Assembly: GCF_014898815.1 (NCBI RefSeq)
Contig: NW_026515546.1
Coordinates: 1,598,501-1,662,500 of the forward strand
Source: Panonychus citri
Lineage: Eukaryota > Arthropoda > Arachnida > Trombidiformes > Tetranychidae
Direction: 5' to 3'
DNA: 64,000 nucleotides
The position numbers were made by a program, and so were the translations under genes. Shown here in pieces: positions 49,633 through 60,824 of this stretch (its first letter is position 1; each line of letters starts with the position of its first letter). Below the pieces are notes generated by a model. The model did no database searches. It was not told the origin of the DNA and saw only the letters and a program-made list of their open reading frames with translations.

Positions 49633-50071
49633 TTTACAATAGAATAATTAATTAAGTTGACAAACGCAAATTAAATTAGAAAATAAAACAATTAAAATTC
49701 TACTTTAAACCAAAATGTAAGCACGTTGGGTTGAATAAAAGGGAAGAATTAAAAAAGAAAAAGGGACCGTCTCCTAATTAATTTTCGAATATTTTCTCAT
49801 TTCAATCATTTATTGTTCTCATCATATGATGTTGACATTATGAAGCTGATTCTTTTGTTAATTAACGAAATCAATTAAATCCTTATGATTTATCCTACTC
49901 ATTTAATCTAATTTTCTTTCTTAACAATCTACTGGATCATTGGAAGTTAATTTTAAATATTGTTCTTGATTTAATTTGATGTATTTTCCCTTTGCTTTTG
50001 GTGTTTTTGTTTCACCGATTTAATTGATTGTGTTTTTGTTTTTTTTCTTTAATTGATTATATTTGGTAATT
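49633..50071. promoter_or_regulatory. shared 439-bp space between divergent CCT8 and the DEF8-like gene
   Basis: The two start codons are 439 bases apart on opposite strands, so both promoters must be here. No TATA box is evident; the region is AT-rich with T-tracts before the DEF8-like start. Confidence 0.5.
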
Positions 50072-51870
50072 ATGGTTTTACCTGAAGGTGAGAATCAACC
50101 TTCATCAGGAGATGAAGAAGATATTGTTAATGAAGAATACGAGGAACATGTAATCATTGATGATTATTTTCTCGACGATGATGAACCAGGATTCAATGTT
50201 GAAGATGAGGTGAAAATTATTTTCTTTTTGTTTATTTTTTATTCTATTCTCTTTTTTATTTTTATTTTCATTGTTTTACTTAATATATAAATTATGTATT
50301 TATATGTTTATTTAGATTCCTGCTCGACGTCATGACAAAGAACTTGCTATTCAACGGTACATTAAACTTATACGAATGCCTGAAACCGATCAAACAATTA
50401 GGGAAAAATTGGTGGCCAAAGTTTGCGCTCTTAGGATTCAATTGAATGACATGAATGAAGAAGCTGAGAAACAAAGTCATTTGGGTCACACTTTGGTTAA
50501 ATTTATTGAAACAGATTCTCCGAGATCTGTTGTTTGTGATAGTTGTAAAAGAAGATCTCGAGGGTTACCTTTGACCTCTCTATTTCGTCCCTTTAATTCA
50601 TCTAAAGATCTCCTAGTCTGTTACTCTTGTAACCTTCATATTCACCAAGATTGTTTGGAAAAGGTAACAACATCCACGATAATCAAGAAAAAAGATCTTT
50701 CCATTCATTAATTGTCACATATCGATCATTCTCATCAGTCACTCCTATCCGATTGAATTTCATTTCTAATTTTCTATTGATGGAAACAATTTATCAACCA
50801 TTTGTTTTTCTAATTGATTCCATTTTGTTTTTCCACTCTATTTTCAGCCTGGTCTTCGTCCATGTCCAAGATTAGATTTTGATAAAGAGGAAAGATTTTC
50901 TGGTTGTAATAAAAGCTATGAGGCGGTTATGTTGAAAATTTGCCCCGAAATTGGCCTAACCAAGCAACAGTTTAAATGTAACGATTGTGAAGGATCAATT
51001 TACTTAAATTGCGCTAATTTATGTGATTATGATGGTAAATATTACTGTCAAAAATGTCATTCCGGTGATACTGCAGTGATGCCCGCTCGAGTTATACACA
51101 ATTGGGATTTTCTACCTCGATCTGTTTCAAAAAAATCCCTTCTAATACTCAATTATATTCGTTCAAAGCCAATCTTATTTGATATATTGCAACTTAATTC
51201 CATGTTATATGGATTTGTTGAAGAACTACCAACAATCAAGGTATGATTGTAAACGAAATGAACGAAACCTCATATTTTAATTGTTCTCTCTTGTCTATAA
51301 TTTAACTACCAGAGAATTCGGAAAGAACTCATTTCAATGGCTCAATATACTCGATTATGTCGACAACCATTTAAACCAAAATTAACAATAAGCCAACATT
51401 TAATTGAAGAATCACTGATCAATTGTTATACTCTCGATGAATTATGTAACACAGTTAAACTTCAAAAGGATCTAATTGAGGTTCACTCTTTATTGGTTGA
51501 ACATATCACAAAGGATTGTGAGGTAATTTTCTAATTACAATTGGAAAATTTGTTCTCTCTCCACAATTTAGTAATCACTTCTATTTAATGACAGAGTTGC
51601 AAAGGAAAAGGTTTTTACTGTGAACTTTGTCGTGATAAAGATGATCTTTTATTCCCATTTGCTTCTAACATTGCCTCATGTCCACAATGTAGTGCAGTTT
51701 ATCACAAGTAAGTTAATTGTTCTAAATTGTAAAACACTTGAAATTAACTAAATCATCTCTTTCTCTTTCTCTATATCAATAGAAATTGTTTCTATCGGAA
51801 GAATCGACGATGCACTCGATGTAAACGATTGGAAGAAAAAAACTCTAAACTTGTTCAAGATTCTTTGTGA
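50072..51870 (+). CDS. DEF8-like protein with Rubicon-homology zinc-binding domain
   Basis: Six exons (50072-50209, 50316-50663, 50848-51240, 51313-51522, 51595-51707, 51783-51870) join in frame to 429 residues. The acidic N-terminus is followed by a C1-like zinc finger (CDSCKRRS... CYSCNLHIHQDC, about 108-160), then the Rubicon-homology/DUF4206 region: CNDCEGS, CDYDGKYYCQKCH, PARVIHNWDF, and a C-terminal Cys/His cluster (CELC, CPQC, HKNC, CTRCKR). This order is that of DEF8 and its relatives, which bind Rab7 and act on late endosomes and lysosomes (positioning, autophagy, bone-resorbing cells in mammals). The ATG at 50072 is the first; the nine bases before it in frame start with TTG. It shares its upstream region with CCT8 and ends about 250 bp before the cuticle-protein gene. 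Confidence 0.85.
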
Positions 51871-52006
51871 TTAATAATCTTTTAAAAGTCTTTGGATAAC
51901 AATGGTTACTTCCGTGTAAGTAAATTCTTTCCTTTTCCGTCGGAAATGGTCAAAACAACTTGACCAATCGCTGATGATATGAGGATGGGCCAAAAAAACT
52001 TTTCCT

Positions 52007-52014
52007 TATTTAAA
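52007..52014 (+). promoter_or_regulatory. possible TATA box of the cuticle-protein gene
   Basis: TATTTAAA about 20 bases before an initiator-like CCAGTTAG (52026-52033), in the short space between the DEF8-like gene and the chitin-binding gene. The spacing is slightly short for a TATA-Inr pair. A splice acceptor-like tract ends at 52107, so a spliced 5' leader from about 51915 is an alternative. Confidence 0.25.
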
Positions 52015-52123
52015 GAGGTTTTTAACCAGTTAGTTTAGTTATTGTTTTCCTTTCACGGTCACCATTGTCTCTGTTTTTTTTTTGTTTCTTTCTTTCCTCT
52101 CTTACAGTTATCAAATTACCATC

Positions 52124-52444
52124 ATGATGAAATTCATCTTTGCCCTTTTCTTTGTTTTCTCCAGCATTTCATGTCACGAGATTATTCAGCAAGTCCATGA
52201 GGAACCCATTCCCGTTTCACCTCAACAATTGGCCGCTGATTCAGTAGATTTTGATTGTACTGGTCGAAGTGCAGGTTATTATGCCGATGTTAGCCAAGAG
52301 TGTAAAGTTTACCATGTCTGCACACCAACCGAATCGGAAACAATCAGACATTCGTTCAATTGTCCAGAGGGAACAGCCTTTGACCAGACAACCTTTACCT
52401 GTGATTTTATCACCAAAGTTGCTTGTCAAGTTGATCAATTTTAA
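52124..52444 (+). CDS. CPAP1-type cuticular protein with one chitin-binding domain
   Basis: 106 residues. The ATG at 52124 (the first of a Met-Met pair) opens a signal peptide (FIFALFFVFSSISC); the frame is open upstream to 52082, but that stretch is a pyrimidine tract. After a short linker comes one type-2 chitin-binding (peritrophin-A, CBM14) domain with six cysteines: FDCTGRSAGYYADVSQEC, VYHVC, FNCPEGTAFDQ, FTCDF and a final KVAC. GYYAD, the VYHVC core and CP.GT.FDQ are hallmarks of cuticular proteins analogous to peritrophins with one domain (CPAP1), secreted by epidermis and binding cuticular chitin. A polyadenylation signal AATAAA lies at 52514-52519. It may have a noncoding first exon. 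Confidence 0.9.
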   Translation: MMKFIFALFFVFSSISCHEIIQQVHEEPIPVSPQQLAADSVDFDCTGRSAGYYADVSQECKVYHVCTPTESETIRHSFNCPEGTAFDQTTFTCDFITKVACQVDQF

Positions 52445-52513
52445 ATTACAATCAACAACATGAAGATTAACACACAAATTTGACCTAAGAAAATTTTCTT
52501 CTTTTGTACCCCC

Positions 52514-52519
52514 AATAAA
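52514..52519 (+). terminator. polyadenylation signal of the cuticle-protein gene
   Basis: AATAAA 70 bases after the stop codon. Confidence 0.55.
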
Positions 52520-52917
52520 ATGACCATTAAAACAAAATACAAAAATTGAAAGTAAAAATTGAAATAAAACAAAAGACATAATTAAATTAAATATCAAAAT
52601 TTTCATTTCATTCATCGGGTTTCATCATATTCGGATATTCAAAACCGAGAAGAAAACAAAACATTCGGGTTACTCTCCCTTCTAAAGTCACTTTACTCTG
52701 TCTTTTTCTCTTTCGCTCTTTTCTCTTTCCCCTATTTTCGATTTTTCTTTATCCGCTACGAGAATCGAATATCCGCATTTCGATTTTACCGAAACCGCAC
52801 ACGTGAAAAGCGTGGAATTTGTTTATTGAGAGATTTTGTTTTCTTTTAATTGTGCTTGTTGATTGTTTGATATTCTTCAATTATTTGTGAAATTTAATTG
52901 TTATTTTATTCTTTACA

Positions 52918-54786
52918 ATGGAGGCTAGTGAAGTTGAAGCTTTCGATGATTTTGGTTTGGATCATCGGCTGTTAAAATCTATTAAGATGGTCGGTTGGTC
53001 GAAACCTACTGGAATTCAATCTGCTGTGATTCCTTTTGCTCTTGAAGGTAAAGATATTCTAGTAAGTGGACGTACTGGTTGTGGTAAAACTGCTGCTTAT
53101 TTAATTCCAATTATAAATAAGATAATTGCTGAGAAACAATACAACAGTGAACAGCAAACAAGTGCTGTTATTTTAGCTCCAACCAAAGAGCTTTGTCGAC
53201 AAATTTTTCTCACAGCAACACAATTAAATCGATCATCATCCAATTTGATTCGTATATCATCACTATTGGAAGGTAAAGATGAGAAGTTAAATTCGACAAT
53301 TCTCGAAGATCAAGATATAATCATCGCCACACCAAGTAAATTGATTAAATATCATAAAGTAAGTTGAAGAGACTTTCTGACAATTGTTACTGGTCAGCAA
53401 TCTACCTATTCCTCAAGATTATTGATTGATTTTGAAGGTAAAATGATTTGCTATATTAAACTAATTCATCGTCGCTCTTTTTGGTTCTAATTTATTTTCT
53501 TGTGACCTTATAAGCTGAAACGTTAAATTACATGTTAATTAATTGTCTTCTTTTTGTTTGATTACCAGATGAAAAGTCTTTGTGCTGGACTCAAGTTCTT
53601 GGTTGTTGATGAAGCTGATCTGGTTTTCAGTTTCTTCTTTAAGAATGAAATTTTGGAAATTTTCACCACCGCCATGGGCAATTCAGTTTGTCAATGTTTC
53701 CTGGTTTCGGCTACATTAGAAGCCGCTGCTGATGATATTAAAGAGATGAAAAAGTTTCTCAAAAATCCAGTCTCATGTAAATTAGAGGAACCCGATATTA
53801 TTGAGAGTCTTGATCAATATGTAATCAAATGTGACGACGATGAGAAATTTGTTATTCTAGCAGCTCTATTCAAATTAAATCTAATTGCTGGTAAAACAAT
53901 TATCTTCGTAAATACAACCAACATGTGCTATAAGATTAAATTGTTCTTGGAACAATTTGGAATCAAAAGTTGTGCTTTAAACTCTGAATTACCTGTTAAA
54001 TCACGTTGTTTAACCATTGAAGAATTTAACAAAGGTCTTTATGAAATAATCATCGCCAATGACGCTATTTGGTCGAGTGGTGATGCCGATGGAGTAAAAG
54101 ATGAGACCAATGATGGCGATTCTAAAAAGAAGAAGAAAAAACCTGAACATCAAAAAGAATTATCAAATGTTTCCAGAGGAATTGATTTCCAATTTGTGTC
54201 TAATGTGATTAACTTTGATTTCCCTTTAACTGTTGCCTCTTACATCCATAGAGTTGGTCGAACCGCTCGAGGTTCTCATGATACCGATGGGACAGTTTTA
54301 TCGCTCATCTGTCCAAAAGAAATGCCTCGATATGAATTGATGAGCGAAAAGCTTCAAGTTGATTCCAATTTTAAGCCTTACAATTTTCGAATGGAAGAAC
54401 TTGAACCTTTCAGATATCGATCAAGAGACGCATTAAGAGCGGTAACCGGAATAGCGATCAAGGAAGCTCGAATTAAAGAAATTCGTAAAGAAATTTTAAG
54501 CTCCAAAAAACTCGAAGCTTATTTTAAGGCTAATCCAAAAGATTTAAAAGTTCTCACCCAAGATAAAACTCTAGGAACAACTAAACAAAAGTTCAACCAT
54601 CTTAAACATATTCCCGATTATATTGTTCCCCCAACTCTTCAAGGTGCAGTCCATTTAACCGGAAATCGAGGACGAAGGAAAAGAGCTGGTGAAGATTCGG
54701 GTTCCCTACAATTGGTTTCACATTCGATAAAGAAGAAAAAAAATCACAGTAAAAAGAACAAGAATAATCCTTTCTATCTAAGTTAA
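52918..54786 (+). CDS. Ddx56: DEAD-box RNA helicase DDX56/Dbp9
   Basis: Exons 52918-53358 and 53569-54786 join in frame to 552 residues (human DDX56: 547). It is a nucleolar ATP-dependent RNA helicase for assembly of the large ribosomal subunit. Motifs in order: Q motif (DDFGLDHRLLKSI... GIQSAVIP), Walker A (SGRTGCGKT), PTKEL (motif Ia), ATPSKL (Ib), DEAD (VVDEADLVF), SAT (LVSATLE), motif IV (IIFVNT), motif V (SRGIDF) and HRVGRTARG (VI). An acidic and Lys-rich insert between motifs IV and V (GDADG... KKKKKK) and a basic C-terminal tail are typical of the Dbp9/DDX56 branch rather than of general DEAD proteins. The 210-bp intron has regular borders. It converges with the UGT gene. Confidence 0.93.
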
Positions 54787-55361
54787 CCAAATTATCTCTT
54801 CTCTTCTGTATCAATAATTGTCACCAAGACACAATTATAACTCTAATTGTCTTTGTGTGTGTATTAAAACAATCAATCAATTGCAATCATATTTATTTTC
54901 CACTCAAATCCCTTGATATAAACTCACAGACAAAATAATAATCGAACAATCAAATAAATGAAAATTCTATTCTCTTGAAAAATTAACGAAATTTAAATTC
55001 GTTAATCAAATTGATCCACTATCAAGACTATTTCCCACTCATATCGTTTACACCAACAACATCATCGTCAACATTTTCACATTCAAATTATGATAACAGT
55101 TTAATGGTCATTGTTTGATTACGATGAAAACAAATTTGATGATTTTGATTTGATGAATTGAGTTTGATTAAAGTATCAAAGCAATTAGTTGAAAGAAGGT
55201 GAGACAATTGAAGAAGTTAATTAACTGTAAATGTTGTTGAAAGAGATACGAGTATCAATTGTGATTAATATCTTTACTATTTTTTGAATATCAATTAAAT
55301 GATTGATTGAAGAGCAATAGGAGATTAACTGAAGATTAATTATTCAAATTTAATCCAATTG
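54787..55361. other. space between convergent DDX56 and the UGT gene
   Basis: Holds the 3' ends of both genes. An ATTAAA at 54863-54868 could serve DDX56. No gene is seen. Confidence 0.45.
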
Positions 55362-56942
55362 TTAAGATTCACTGGGAATTGAAGGTTCGTTCCAAACTGG
55401 TGAAATGTTTCCCGATTTATCATGACTCGGTGATCCATTGGTTATCGTCCTTGTTGCACTATCGGTGTTGATTATGTTGGAATTAGTTTGATTGTTGATT
55501 GTGTTTGTGTTTGTGCTCATGTTTAAATTGTTCATCTTAAATTGATTAACCATTTCTGTCAATTTCTCATTCAAAACCTGATGACTTTTTGTTTCCCTCA
55601 AATGTTTACCAATCAATTTCACTCTTTCAATTAGTTGACTGTCATTGAGAATCTCATCGATTCCTTGGACAAGTTCGTCCTCGGTCACTCGATAGGGTAA
55701 GAAACATTTTCCAATCTTCTTGTCGATTGCCCTTCGGCCATTATCATGTTGGTCACCAAAAAGAGGCATCACAATAAAAGGTTTACCAAAGTAAAGAGTC
55801 TCAATGAAACTATTGTTTCCACCATGATGAATGACCATGTCCACTCGAGGCATGATCTTCATCTGATTCAAGTATTTGGCTCCGGTCATGTTACCAGGTA
55901 ATTGCATCTTCTCATGGTGAATACCCTTGGAGACGATGAATTTGTGTGGTGATTTACCGAGAATGTTAATCAATCGGGTCATCAATTGGTAATTAGATGT
56001 ACCCAGGGAGCCGAGTGAGAACAGGATAATCTTGGAATTGGCATTTGAGGTGAAAAAAGATTCATCGATTCCAAGGGGAATGTCATCAGTTCCTCGGACC
56101 ATGTGGTCAACTCGAAACCATTTCTCTGGGACTGGGCCGAATTCAGAATAGTCCAAGTCTTCCGGATAAGGGTAAAGGTTGAGAAAGGGAGATTTACCCA
56201 GGATTGAGAAATCGATTCGATCTTGTTTACTCGGGTCGATTCCTTTCGAACGATAAAACTCATCGAATGAACTTTTAATCTCTACTAAACTCTCATTAAA
56301 GGCAATTCTCAACTTCTCAAACTCTTTGGGATCATCGTTGATTCCAAAGGCCGATGAATAAGGTGGAGCTCCGTATGACCAATAAGCGAGAAGAGGATTA
56401 GTTGACCACAAGGTGACATAAGGGATACCCGAATTGACGATGGCAGGAACGGAGACCCAAAAATCGAATATAATCAAATCGGGTTTCATTCTTTCTAAGA
56501 TCAACGAATATTGATCATCCGTTTTAATCAGATAATCATAGAAACTCTCGTTACTTGGCACATTCAGATGGATGAATTTCTCGACTGTCTCCATGTCAAA
56601 CACTCGAGATCTTTGCTCCATGAATTTGCCCCACTTTTCCTGTGGATCTCGATCGGCCTCGAATCCATCGGCTTCAATGGCTTCGATACCAAAATCATTC
56701 CCAGCGACAGTTTTAGTCCAATTTTTGGGAACAATGAAAATACATTCGTTCTCAAAACCTTTCAATATCTTTGCCAATCCAATACAAGCATTTACATGAC
56801 CATGGCTATTGGAATAACAAATGTCATTCACTCATTAATTGTTAATTATCTCTAATTACCTTACATGAATTAAATCAAAGAAAAGAAAAAGGAAAGAAAA
56901 TGAAAACACTTACCCATCCATAGGACAAAAGGCAATCTTCAT
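55362..56942 (-). CDS. UDP-glycosyltransferase of bacterial type
   Basis: Two exons on the minus strand, 56914-56942 (29 bp) and 55362-56805, join to 490 residues. The tiny first exon is required: it restores the glycosyltransferase start MKIAFCPMDG joined to HGHVNACIGLAKIL, the first strand and helix of a GT-B fold, whereas the ATG at 56831 is intronic. UGTs transfer sugar from UDP-sugars to small lipophilic compounds, plant toxins and pesticides. The C-terminal donor site is seen as FSLGS, MPRVDMVIHHGGNNSFIETLYFGKPFIVMPLFGDQHDN. There is no signal peptide or C-terminal membrane anchor, unlike insect UGTs, so it should be cytosolic. It ends in an Asn/Thr/Ser-rich tail of about 45 residues. 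Spider-mite UGTs are regarded as bacterial in origin and amplified; this gene fits that group. Confidence 0.9.
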
Positions 56943-57249
56943 TTTTGATTATTCGATGATTCGAAATTTCTAAAAATCAATGAAAATATAATAAGAGAAA
57001 ATCAATCACAAGCACAATCACAATTACAAATATCAAAGTCACAATTAAAAGTTGAAATTAAAACTACAAATCGAATATCGGTTAGGATCTGATACTTTGG
57101 ATTAAGAAAAATATCCGATATCATATGACAATATTTCTGATCTTTGGTTTGGTTTTTTATGTTTTGATTTGATTTCATTTGATTATTTATTTTATATTTA
57201 TTGTGATTTGTTAATTGTGAATTGAAATTGTTTTACTGTTCTATCAAGT
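56943..57249. promoter_or_regulatory. shared 307-bp space between divergent UGT and WDR26
   Basis: The start codons are on opposite strands 307 bases apart, so both promoters lie here. ATATCCGATATCATATGACA (57110-57129) includes a partly palindromic stretch. No TATA box can be assigned. Confidence 0.45.
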
Positions 57250-59679
57250 ATGGAGGTTGAAGAGTTTGATGATTTACGTTTAATAAAGTCAATTAAAAAC
57301 GATTCAATGGAAATAGTTAATGGATCAAATGAGAATTCATTACCTCGTTTTGATATTAAATCTCGAACCGAAAGAGAAATAATCAAATTGATTGGTCAAC
57401 ATCTCCAAGGATTGGGATTAAATGACACTGTCCAGTCGTTAATTAAAGAATCAGGATGCCAATTAGATCATCCATCAGCTACCAAGTTCCAAACTCATGT
57501 AATTGAAGGTGATTGGAATAAAGCGGAGGCCGATCTTTACGAACTTAAATACATGTTAGCTTATCCACAAGCTCAACTGGAGATCAAATTTCTTATACTA
57601 GAACAAAAATATCTTGAATTTTTGGCTGACAATCAGGTCATTGATGCTCTCTACTGTCTTCAAAATGAGATCGCTCCATTAAATCATAAAATTGATCGTG
57701 TCCATGAGTTAAGTCAACTTAGTATGTGTAATCCTGGTGAAGAATTGAGAAGCTTATCCGGTTGGGAAGGTAAAGGTATTCGATCAAGACAAATTCTGAT
57801 GGAAAAACTTCAGGCCTTCCTCCCACCCTCCGTGATGCTCCCTCCAAGGCGATTAAAGACACTCTTGTCCCAAGCTATTGAGCTACAAAAAGAACGTTGC
57901 TTTTATCACAATAGCGTCAATGAGGATGATCTTGATTGCTATTCTCTCCTAATCGATCATGCTTGTAGCAAGTAAGTAAATCATCATTTAAATGGTGAAA
58001 AGAAAAACTCATCTATCTAACAATTACCCTTAATCTAGTCAGTAAAGATTATCTGATAATCTGATTATATCAATTTAATCCTTTCTCAATTTTCTTAGAG
58101 AGCACTTGCCATGTGTAACCACTCAAATTCTTACCGATCATGGAGATGAAGTTTGGTATTGTCGCTTTTCAAACGATGGAACTAAATTAGCCTCTGGATC
58201 GAAAGATAATTCTGTTATCATTTGGGATGTTGATCCAGTAAGTGTAACAATTTAATCCTTTGAAATGTCTTCAGCTCTTTAAATCATCTTTCCCCTTCTC
58301 TATCATTCACTTTGCGAAACTCTAATTTTCTCTTGTCCTTTGCCCTCTTTTTTTTCAAGGAAACTTTAACCTTAAAGCACAAATTCACATTCGAAGGACA
58401 TTCATATGGTGTTTCTTTCCTGTCATGGAGTCCTGACGATAATTTTCTCATTGCCTGTGGACCTGATGATTGCTCAGAATTATGGGTTTGGAATGTACAA
58501 GTTAGTAAATCAATCACCATGAGGATATTTGCTCACAAATCTGCTATTGATTACTTATGATTTTCTATTTCTTTGTTTCCTTGTTGATTTTTTATTTAAC
58601 CTTTTCTCAAATGATTAGACTGGTGAACTGAGAGTAAAAGTTAGCCACAATCCCGAAGATAGTCTAACAACCTGTTCATGGCATAAGGATGGAAGAAAAT
58701 TTGTGACCGGAGGTCTAAGAGGTCAATTCTATCAATGTGTAAGTTGACCTTAACATTATTACAAAGAAAAAAAAAGCTCTTTCCCTTGACCTTGAGCTTT
58801 AATTGTTCTCTTTTTCTCTTTACATCTCATTTGATACAAAGGATATAGATGGAGTTATCTTGGACCAATGGGAAGGAGTTCGAGTGCAATCATTGGGCTA
58901 TCGTAAAGACGGAAAAACTGTCCTAGCTGCCGATACCCATCACCGAATTAGAGGTTACAATTTGGAAGATGTCATTGATTTCAACATGTAAGATTTTCTC
59001 TCCACCTATAAAATCATTTTGCTTTTTTTTCTCTCTCTCTCTCACTCATCATTTTCTATATATAAATTTCTTATTTGATTAATATTTTTTTTTTCCTTCT
59101 CTTCAATTCAGAATTCAAGAAGATCATTCCATTATTTCATTTTCTACCGATGAAACGGGAAGATTAGCTTTGCTTAATGTTTCATCTCAGGGCGTTCATC
59201 TTTGGGACTTAGAGGACAGAATTCTGGTTAGAAAATATCAAGGTGTAACTCAAGGATATTATACAATTCATTCATGTTTCGGTGGAGTTAATCAAGTTTT
59301 TATTGCAAGTGGGAGTGAAGGTAATCATCAGTTTATCTTTCTCATTGATTATCCGAAGATTTTAAATCTTTTTTCTTCTTCATCAATTTGGTTAATTTGT
59401 TTGTTGTTTGTTGTTTTTATTTTCTCCTCAGATCACAAAGTATATATATGGCACACTAAACGGGAGAAACCGATTGCAGTACTTTCAGGTCACTCGAGAA
59501 CAGTTAATTGTGTCTCTTGGAATTCCAAATATCCTCAAATGTTAGCGAGTGCCTCAGATGATTCAACCATCCGAATCTGGGGTCCAGCCAAATCGGAATC
59601 CCGAGAATTATCCTTATTCACTAATCAATCTTCATTAGAATCATCATCATCAATCAATAATTTTCAAGACATTTTTTAA
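57250..59679 (+). CDS. WDR26: WDR26 (CTLH/GID E3 ligase WD40 subunit)
   Basis: Seven exons (57250-57971, 58099-58237, 58360-58500, 58619-58738, 58842-58987, 59112-59320, 59432-59679) join in frame to 574 residues. After a short acidic start come a LisH motif ([27 protein letters not shown], about 40-67), a CTLH/CRA-type helical region and, from about residue 255, WD40 repeats ([60 protein letters not shown]). This order and sequence are those of WDR26/yeast Gid7, a scaffold of the CTLH ubiquitin ligase. The last intron (59321-59431, 111 bp) is stop-free and a multiple of three; the WD40 sequence is continuous only when it is removed. Transcribed divergently from the UGT gene. Confidence 0.93.
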
Positions 59680-60824
59680 TTAACCACTAAATCACTTTAA
59701 CAAACATAAACACACACACACACACATACATACAAACACCAAACCATTTACACTCATCATGAAATTTTCAAGATAAATAATCTCTCCCTCTTATATCAAC
59801 TCGTCATATGGAAGATTTTTTCAATTTTTTCTTCTCAAGTTCGTGACGAAGACTCAATGTGCAGTTTTATCACATTTTGTTCTGAAAGAAAACAAAAACT
59901 CACTAATTAACTAAGAAAACAAAAGAATTTAGTAATTTCTATATCTTGAGAAAAGAAAAAAAGTTTTTACGTAAAAAAAATTCTAATTATTTAAATCATT
60001 TCATTTGTCACCGGGAGAATATTTTTTCTTGATTATTTGAATTCAATCAATTCGAATCAAATTGTTTTATCTTTCGCCATTTTTGTTATCGATCGATTTA
60101 CAAGAAGAACGAAATTAACCTCGAACTTGACATTGACAGAGATCAATTTTCTAACCGATTTGAAAGAGCAAAAGTTATCAATCATAATCCAAATGATACA
60201 AAACAATTAGAAGCAAAGAAAATTAATCAATAGTAATTAACTTGAAATCCAATTGCGAAATTCATCTCAATTGAAACAGTAATTATCTTCCATCTCATTA
60301 CAGCTCAATCATTGAATATTTAACACTGGCCATTAGCTGTTAATTAGTTTCAAAACAGAGGAAACAAAAAATAAACTCAATTGATTAGCTTGATAATTAA
60401 AGTTAATTATCAATGAAATGGAAAACCAAATTAAGCCAAAAGTGAATAAATAGAATAAGATATTCTCAATGTTTACCATCTTTTAGATAATTTTTCAAAT
60501 TGTAAAGAGAAAATCGAATCGTTTAGTTTTAATTGGTTGGAGAAAATAACAATTAACTGTTAATTGTGAGAGAAAATTAAATTTGTTTCTCTTTTTATTG
60601 GATTCAAATTGCGCGCGTTTCTATTGATCACGAATCCGAATTGGATTCGAATCCCTGATTATGTTTTTGTTTGAAAGGAAAAAATTGTTGATTGTTTATC
60701 ATTTATTCATTATGATTAAAGTTTAATTAATTCGTTGTTTAGTTTTGTTTGTTTTTTTCTACGTTTTCAATTGGATTAAATTTGTTATTCTAAATGTCAA
60801 CCAAACGATTTTATTCTTTTCAAT
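59680..60824. other. intergenic space between WDR26 and BTBD7
   Basis: 3' UTR of WDR26 (CA run near 59710-59724) and the promoter and leader of BTBD7. AT-rich; no gene is recognised. Confidence 0.5.

Noticed and set aside
51892..52123. Coding start of the cuticle protein at 51892, spliced from 51915 to 52108
   Set aside because: This junction gives a 10-codon peptide that stops at TGA before the signal peptide, so at most it is a noncoding leader with an upstream frame.
56806..56831. ATG at 56831 as the UGT start
   Set aside because: It lies in the intron and loses the conserved first strand, which the 29-bp exon supplies.
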